64,000 nt of DNA, from NCBI RefSeq assembly GCF_031846265.1, contig NZ_JAVRIA010000002.1:124001-188000 (forward strand). The letters run 5' to 3'. Of the stretch, positions 59,084 through 64,000 are shown piece after piece (the first letter of the stretch is position 1; every line of letters begins with the position of its first letter). This DNA is from Microcosmobacter mediterraneus (lineage in GTDB: Bacteria > Bacteroidota > Bacteroidia > Flavobacteriales > Flavobacteriaceae). The position numbers and the translations under genes were made by a program. Below the pieces are notes generated by a model. The model searched no databases and was not told the DNA's origin. It saw only the letters and a list, made by a program, of their open reading frames with translations.

Positions 59084-62000
59084 TTAATGTTTTTGTATAA
59101 ACAATTTTGTTTTCACTTCATCAAAAGCTATATCAATTCCTTTGATTATACTGTCTTTAATTTCTAATTCTTCGGTTAAGGTTTCTGTTTTAATATAGTC
59201 TATATTGGAGTTAACGGCGTTTACAATAGAATCGTCTTTTTGAAGCATTACATCTATACGATCTGTTACTTCAAATCCTGAATCTTTACGCAAATTTTGA
59301 ATACGATTTACGAGCTCACGTGCAATCCCTTCTTTTCGTAAATTTTCAGAGATAGTAACATCTAATGCTACAGTTATAGATCCTTCATTGGCTACAAGCC
59401 ATCCCTCTATATCTTGTGATGTAATCTCAACATCATCTATTCCCAATGTAATATTTTTTCCGTTAATTTCAACGTCTATTTCACCATTTTGCTCGATATT
59501 TTTAATACTATCAGCATCAAAACTTCGTATTTCATTGGCAATCAACTTCATATCCTTACCAAAACGCGGTCCTAAAGTTTTAAAATTGGGTTTAATTTGC
59601 TTAACCAAAATATCCGAAGCGTCTTCAAGCAACTCAATCTCCTTTATATTAACTTCTTGCTTTATTAAATCTGCTACAGCCAAAATTTCTTCCTTTTGAG
59701 TTTCAGAACTAATAGGAATCATAATCTTTTGAAGTGGCTGACGTACTTTTAAACTTTTACTTGCTCTTAATGATAGTACTAAAGAAGAAATTGTTTGTGC
59801 GCTCTCCATTTTTCGTTCTAAAGACTTATCTACAAAACTATAATCAAATTCAGGAAATTTTGCTAAATGCACACTTTCAAAATTTTCTTTTTTGGTTACT
59901 GCGTTTAAATCTAAATACAGACGATCCATAAAGAATGGTGCAATCGGAGCTCCTAACTTTGCTATGGTTACCATACATGTATAAAGCGTCTGATATGCTG
60001 AAATTTTATCGGTTTGATAATCGCCTTTCCAGAAACGTCTTCTGCTTAAACGCACATACCAATTACTCAAATAATCTTGAGTAAAGCTTGAAATAACTCG
60101 AGCTGCTTTTGTAGGTTCATAGTCTGCGTAATACGCATCTACCTTTTGAATCAAGGTATGCAATTCTGATAAAATCCAGCGATCTAATTCTGGACGTTCA
60201 CTTAACGGAATATCATCTTCAGTATAAGAAAACTCATCTAAATTAGTATACAGACTGAAGAATGAATAGGTATTGTACAAGGTTCCAAAGAACTTGCGCT
60301 TTACCTCTTCAATACCTTCACTATCAAACTTAAGATTATCCCAAGGATTGGCATTCATAATCATATACCAACGTGTGGCATCTGCGCCATAGGTGGATAA
60401 GGTTTCGAAAGGGTCTGTTGCGTTTCCTAAACGTTTAGACATTTTTTGCCCATTTTTGTCTAAAACCAATCCATTAGATACTACATTCTTATAAGCAACA
60501 GAATCAAAAACCATAGTTCCAATAGCATGGAGCGTGTAAAACCACCCTCGAGTTTGATCTACGCCTTCGGCAATAAAGTCCGCTGGATATGATGTGTTAT
60601 TATCGATTTTATCTTTATTTTCAAAAGGATAATGCCATTGTGCATAAGGCATAGAACCTGAATCGAACCACACATCAATTAAATCAGCTTCTCGTTTCAT
60701 TGGCTGTCCAGACGCAGAAACCAGCACAATTTCATCAACAATGTTTTTGTGTAAATCTATAGTTGCATAGTTTTCATCTGAATTGTTTCCAACTTCAAAA
60801 TCTTCAAAAATGTCTTTTGATAGAACTCCTGCTTGCACCGCTTTTGCCATTTCAGTTTTTAATTCTTCTACAGAACCAATACAAAGTTCTTCTTTACCAT
60901 CTTCTGTTCTCCAGATTGGTAATGGAATTCCCCAATATCGTGATCGTGATAAATTCCAATCGTTAGCGTTAGATAACCAATTACCAAAACGTCCTGTTCC
61001 TGTTGATTCAGGTTTCCAGTTTATAGTATTATTTAAGGCTACCATATGTTCTTTGACATCAGTAACTTTTATAAACCAAGAGTCTAATGGATAATAAAGT
61101 ATTGGTTTGTCAGTTCGCCAGCAATTAGGATAACTGTGCTTATATTTTTCAACTTTAAAGGCCTTGTTTTCGTTTTTAAGTTTCAATCCTAATCGTTCAT
61201 CAACAGATAAATACTGTTTTTGATTTTTTAGAACTACTGCTAATTTTTCTTGTTGAACCTTTAATTCAGCTTCAATTTCATCCTCTTTAAGATATTCCAC
61301 TTTTACATATTCACCTGCAAAACCATAAATATCATCACTCACTTCTGGTCTAAATCGCCCTTGCAAATCAACTAATGGCACCAAATTACCATTCTCATCT
61401 TTCACTAGCATTGGCGGAACTTCTGGTGTTGCTTGTTTCGCAACCAAAGCATCATCGGCACCAAAAGTAGGCGCTGTATGTACTATTCCTGTTCCATCTT
61501 CAGTCGTAACAAAATCTCCAGAAATAACTCTAAAGGCATTTTCTGGATTATCATTTGGTAAGGTGTAAGGCAATAGTTGTTCGTAAGTGATGCCTACTAA
61601 ATCTTTTCCTTTAAATTCTTTAACAACAAAATAAGGAATCTTCTTATCTCCTGAATTATAAGCTATTAATTCAGATTTATCTTCCACCAAGTTAAATTTA
61701 CCTGAGAATTGATAATTCACTAATTTCTTAGCTAGAACCACATTCATCGGTTTAAATGTATATTGATTATAGGTTTCAACCAACACATAATCAATCTTAG
61801 GGCCAACTGTCAATGCTGTATTACTTGGTAAGGTCCAAGGTGTAGTCGTCCAAGCTAAAAAATGAATGTCACCTTCATCTTTTAAAAAGTCTGGTAATGA
61901 ATCTGTATTGGCTTTAAACTGAGCTACTACTGTGGTATCTGTAACATCTTGGTAGGTTCCTGGCTGATTTAGTTCGTGTGAACTTAAACCCGTCCCTGCT

Positions 62001-62557
62001 TTAGGTGAGTAAGGCTGTATGGTATAACCTTTATATAATAAGTTTTTAGAATAAATCTGTTTTAGCAACCACCAAACACTTTCCATGTACTTTGGGTCAT
62101 AGGTGATATATGGATCATCCATATCTACCCAATAACCCATTTTCTCAGTGAGATCATTCCAAACATCAGTATAACGCATTACTGCCTTACGACATGCTGC
62201 GTTGTAATCTTCTACAGAAATGGTCTTACCAATATCTTCTTTAGTTATACCTAATTCTTTTTCAACACCTAGTTCTATGGGTAAACCATGAGTATCCCAA
62301 CCAGCTTTCCGTTTTACTTGGTAGCCTTTCATAGTCTTGTATCTCGGAAAGATGTCTTTGATGGCACGTGCTAAAACATGATGCACACCTGGCAAACCGT
62401 TAGCCGAAGGAGGCCCTTCGAAAAAGACATAAGGTTTAGCTCCTTCTCGTGTAGAAACACTTTTCTCAAAAATGTTGTTATCCTGCCAATAATTAAGAAT
62501 TTCTTCTGCAACTATTGGCAAGTTAAGTCCTTTATATTCAGGAAACTTTTGGCTCAT
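59084..62557 (-). CDS. ileS: isoleucyl-tRNA synthetase
   Basis: Charges tRNA-Ile. At 1157 residues this is the long, eukaryote-like IleRS class seen in Bacteroidota. The HIGH-like motif is PGVHHVLARAIKDIFPRY, the editing domain follows (about 200-450, with VVAQFKANTDSLP and LAWTTTPWTLPSNTALTV), and the second signature is KNGQKMSKRLGNATDP with Arg replacing the last Ser of KMSKS. That exchange is a marker of the type 2 class, which is often mupirocin-tolerant. A CAAAATTA (62583-62590) gives a TAATTTTG -7 box 26 bases upstream. Confidence 0.96.
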   Translation of the reverse strand: MSQKFPEYKGLNLPIVAEEILNYWQDNNIFEKSVSTREGAKPYVFFEGPPSANGLPGVHHVLARAIKDIFPRYKTMKGYQVKRKAGWDTHGLPIELGVEKELGITKEDIGKTISVEDYNAACRKAVMRYTDVWNDLTEKMGYWVDMDDPYITYDPKYMESVWWLLKQIYSKNLLYKGYTIQPYSPKAGTGLSSHELNQPGTYQDVTDTTVVAQFKANTDSLPDFLKDEGDIHFLAWTTTPWTLPSNTALTVGPKIDYVLVETYNQYTFKPMNVVLAKKLVNYQFSGKFNLVEDKSELIAYNSGDKKIPYFVVKEFKGKDLVGITYEQLLPYTLPNDNPENAFRVISGDFVTTEDGTGIVHTAPTFGADDALVAKQATPEVPPMLVKDENGNLVPLVDLQGRFRPEVSDDIYGFAGEYVKVEYLKEDEIEAELKVQQEKLAVVLKNQKQYLSVDERLGLKLKNENKAFKVEKYKHSYPNCWRTDKPILYYPLDSWFIKVTDVKEHMVALNNTINWKPESTGTGRFGNWLSNANDWNLSRSRYWGIPLPIWRTEDGKEELCIGSVEELKTEMAKAVQAGVLSKDIFEDFEVGNNSDENYATIDLHKNIVDEIVLVSASGQPMKREADLIDVWFDSGSMPYAQWHYPFENKDKIDNNTSYPADFIAEGVDQTRGWFYTLHAIGTMVFDSVAYKNVVSNGLVLDKNGQKMSKRLGNATDPFETLSTYGADATRWYMIMNANPWDNLKFDSEGIEEVKRKFFGTLYNTYSFFSLYTNLDEFSYTEDDIPLSERPELDRWILSELHTLIQKVDAYYADYEPTKAARVISSFTQDYLSNWYVRLSRRRFWKGDYQTDKISAYQTLYTCMVTIAKLGAPIAPFFMDRLYLDLNAVTKKENFESVHLAKFPEFDYSFVDKSLERKMESAQTISSLVLSLRASKSLKVRQPLQKIMIPISSETQKEEILAVADLIKQEVNIKEIELLEDASDILVKQIKPNFKTLGPRFGKDMKLIANEIRSFDADSIKNIEQNGEIDVEINGKNITLGIDDVEITSQDIEGWLVANEGSITVALDVTISENLRKEGIARELVNRIQNLRKDSGFEVTDRIDVMLQKDDSIVNAVNSNIDYIKTETLTEELEIKDSIIKGIDIAFDEVKTKLFIQKH

Positions 62558-62762
62558 ACGACACTCGTTTTAAACAAGAGTGCAAAATTAGGAATTTTGA
62601 TGAAAACTATTGAATATTAGTAGAAATAGATTAAAAAAATATAATCTTGAGAAGTAGAACTAAAATTAATAAAGATGCGAGACGTTTGGCGTTTTTCATA
62701 AAGTTGAACCTTTATGTTTAAGACACCTTTTTTTGTGAAAAGTCACTACAAGTATCTAACTA

Positions 62763-64000
62763 CTAATGCGCAATAAACCTAACCAAATCCTCTATCTTGG
62801 AAATCTTCTGGATTCTTATGGTTGCATTTTTTAAGGAAATGGTATTGTACTTGGATACAAAAATTGCTGAGTAGCCTAATTTTTCAGCTTCTAAAATACG
62901 TTGCTCTACACGTTGAACTGGTCTTATCTCGCCTGATAACCCTACTTCTGCTGCAAAGCAAAAATCTTTTTGGAGCGCTTCGTCTTCATTAGAAGATAAA
63001 ATCGCTGCGATGACAGCTAAATCTATTGCTGGATCATCCACGTTTATTCCTCCTGTGATATTTAAAAACACATCTTTTGCACCTAAACGAAAACCAGCGC
63101 GTTTCTCTAAAACTGCTAATAGCATGTTTAATCGTTTGGCGTTAAATCCTGTGGCACTGCGTTGTGGAGTTCCGTAAACTGCAGTACTCACCAACGCCTG
63201 AACTTCTATAAGTAAAGGACGCATACCTTCTAAAGTTACTGCTACTGCATTTCCACTTAATTCGTCATCTTTTTTAGAAATTAGAACCTCACTTGGATTT
63301 GTAACTTCTCTAAGTCCTGAGCCTTGCATTTCGTAAATGCCAAGCTCATTTGTAGATCCGAATCTATTTTTATTAGCTCTTAAGATTCTAAATACATGAT
63401 TGCGATCGCCTTCAAACTGAAGTACAGTATCTACCATATGCTCTAAAATTTTTGGACCTGCAATGTGTCCATCTTTAGTAATATGACCAATTAATAGTAC
63501 TGGAGTAGATGTTTCTTTAGCAAATTTTATAAGCTCTGTAGTACACTCTTTAATCTGAGAAATACTTCCGGCTGACGACTCTATATAATCGCTATGTAAG
63601 GTTTGGATAGAGTCTACCACAACGATATCTGGTTCAGTAGCCTCAATTTGTTTGAAGATATTCTGTGTTTTTGTCTCAGTAAGAATATAACAATTACTGT
63701 TATCTGGATTAATGCGCTCTGCACGCATCTTAATTTGTTTCTGGCTTTCTTCTCCAGAAATATAGAGTGTCTTATAAGGTAACTTTAATGCTATTTGAAG
63801 CAGTAGCGTACTTTTACCTATACCTGGTTCTCCTCCTAAAAGCGTTAAAGATCCTGGTACTATTCCGCCTCCTAAAACCCGATTGAACTCACTATCGTTA
63901 GTTTGTAGTCTCGTTTCCTGGGTTGAATCTATTTCATTAATTAGTAAAGGTTTAGAAAGACGCTTATTTGTAACTGAAGTCGACATTTTCCAATCACTTT
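62763..64000 (-). CDS. radA: DNA repair protein RadA (cut by window end)
   Basis: RadA/Sms is a RecA-like branch-migration helicase of homologous recombination. The visible 412 residues include Walker A LLGGEPGIGKSTLLLQIAL, Walker B IVVVDSIQTL, the RadA KNRFG motif (RANKNRFGSTNELGIYEM) and the Lon-like C-terminal domain (LNITGGINVDDPAIDLAVIA). An ATG at 63986 exists, but the frame stays open to 64000 (SDWKMSTS...), and the family has an N-terminal Cys4 zinc finger, so the true start is beyond the window. Confidence 0.95.
   Translation of the reverse strand, partial: SDWKMSTSVTNKRLSKPLLINEIDSTQETRLQTNDSEFNRVLGGGIVPGSLTLLGGEPGIGKSTLLLQIALKLPYKTLYISGEESQKQIKMRAERINPDNSNCYILTETKTQNIFKQIEATEPDIVVVDSIQTLHSDYIESSAGSISQIKECTTELIKFAKETSTPVLLIGHITKDGHIAGPKILEHMVDTVLQFEGDRNHVFRILRANKNRFGSTNELGIYEMQGSGLREVTNPSEVLISKKDDELSGNAVAVTLEGMRPLLIEVQALVSTAVYGTPQRSATGFNAKRLNMLLAVLEKRAGFRLGAKDVFLNITGGINVDDPAIDLAVIAAILSSNEDEALQKDFCFAAEVGLSGEIRPVQRVEQRILEAEKLGYSAIFVSKYNTISLKNATIRIQKISKIEDLVRFIAH

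Noticed and set aside
60783..61094. 103-codon plus-strand frame opposite ileS
   Set aside because: Shadow frame; Ser/Phe-rich with no domain, while ileS is intact across it.
1..64000. CRISPR arrays, tRNA or rRNA genes, insertion sequences, prophage or integrase genes
   Set aside because: No regularly spaced direct repeats, no tRNA-like cloverleaf with TTCGA arm, and no transposase, integrase or phage protein among the coding sequences.

Overview
The window is AT-rich and densely packed. It looks like a chromosomal segment from a marine-type member of the Flavobacteriaceae (Bacteroidota), close in gene content to Winogradskyella, Psychroserpens or Lacinutrix. The evidence is a PorZ-like type IX secretion protein, two TonB-dependent receptors with carboxypeptidase-like N-terminal domains, a hemC-hemD fusion, eukaryote-type IleRS, many DUF6090 proteins, DUF4199 and DUF6428 genes, and Bacteroidota-type promoters (TTG, 19 bases, TAnnTTTG). 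No rRNA, tRNA, CRISPR array, transposase or prophage was recognised. No stretch longer than about 300 bases lacks a gene; the longest gaps (about 200 bases) are described where they hold something.

Layout. 1-11.3 kb (minus strand): a TonB receptor cut by the window edge, pgi, an M23 peptidase lipoprotein, tryptophan 2,3-dioxygenase, a DUF3108 protein, a second TonB receptor, recO and a porZ-like gene. 11.4-19.7 kb: gdhA, a divergent envelope protein, then a haem cluster with hemE, hemCD and hemA on the minus strand and an AraC-type regulator plus hemH on the plus strand. 19.9-29 kb: a large BNR-repeat protein, hemJ, a histidine kinase, a crotonase, a PA0069-type radical SAM protein and a second AraC regulator. 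28.7-33.9 kb: an HD phosphohydrolase, plsC, a VWA lipoprotein, a Cys-rich lipoprotein, a bacilliredoxin, a TerB/DnaJ protein and a DksA-like protein.

33.9-39.3 kb (minus strand) is one overlapping metal-ion operon. In transcription order it holds a DtxR-type repressor, an outer-membrane-barrel-like protein, a ZnuA/TroA-type lipoprotein, an ATPase and two permeases that each carry a soluble winged-helix-like tail. A perfect 8-4-8 palindrome lies just upstream of the repressor gene. It is followed by a tiny FeoB-associated Cys-rich protein gene and an apparently frameshifted small gene, then aspS.

42-52.5 kb is the most unusual part. A ClC-type channel lacking the gating glutamate is followed by four tandem DUF6090 paralogues, then rsmA, mgtE and a cupin gene, then four more DUF6090 paralogues. 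All eight share a nearly constant N-terminal membrane anchor and have strongly diverged C-terminal domains.

52.5-64 kb: a D-2-hydroxyacid dehydrogenase interrupted in frame by a palindromic element, a membrane-tethered LuxR regulator with a DUF4199 partner, DUF1801 and two VOC proteins, and two proteins built from tandem 11-residue repeats. Then come an arsR-DUF6428-arsC operon with a clear promoter and operator, a zinc-less DksA-like protein, ileS, and radA cut by the window end. Palindromic extragenic elements at 47632-47732, 53501-53578 and 58139-58207 look like dispersed members of flavobacterial repeat families.
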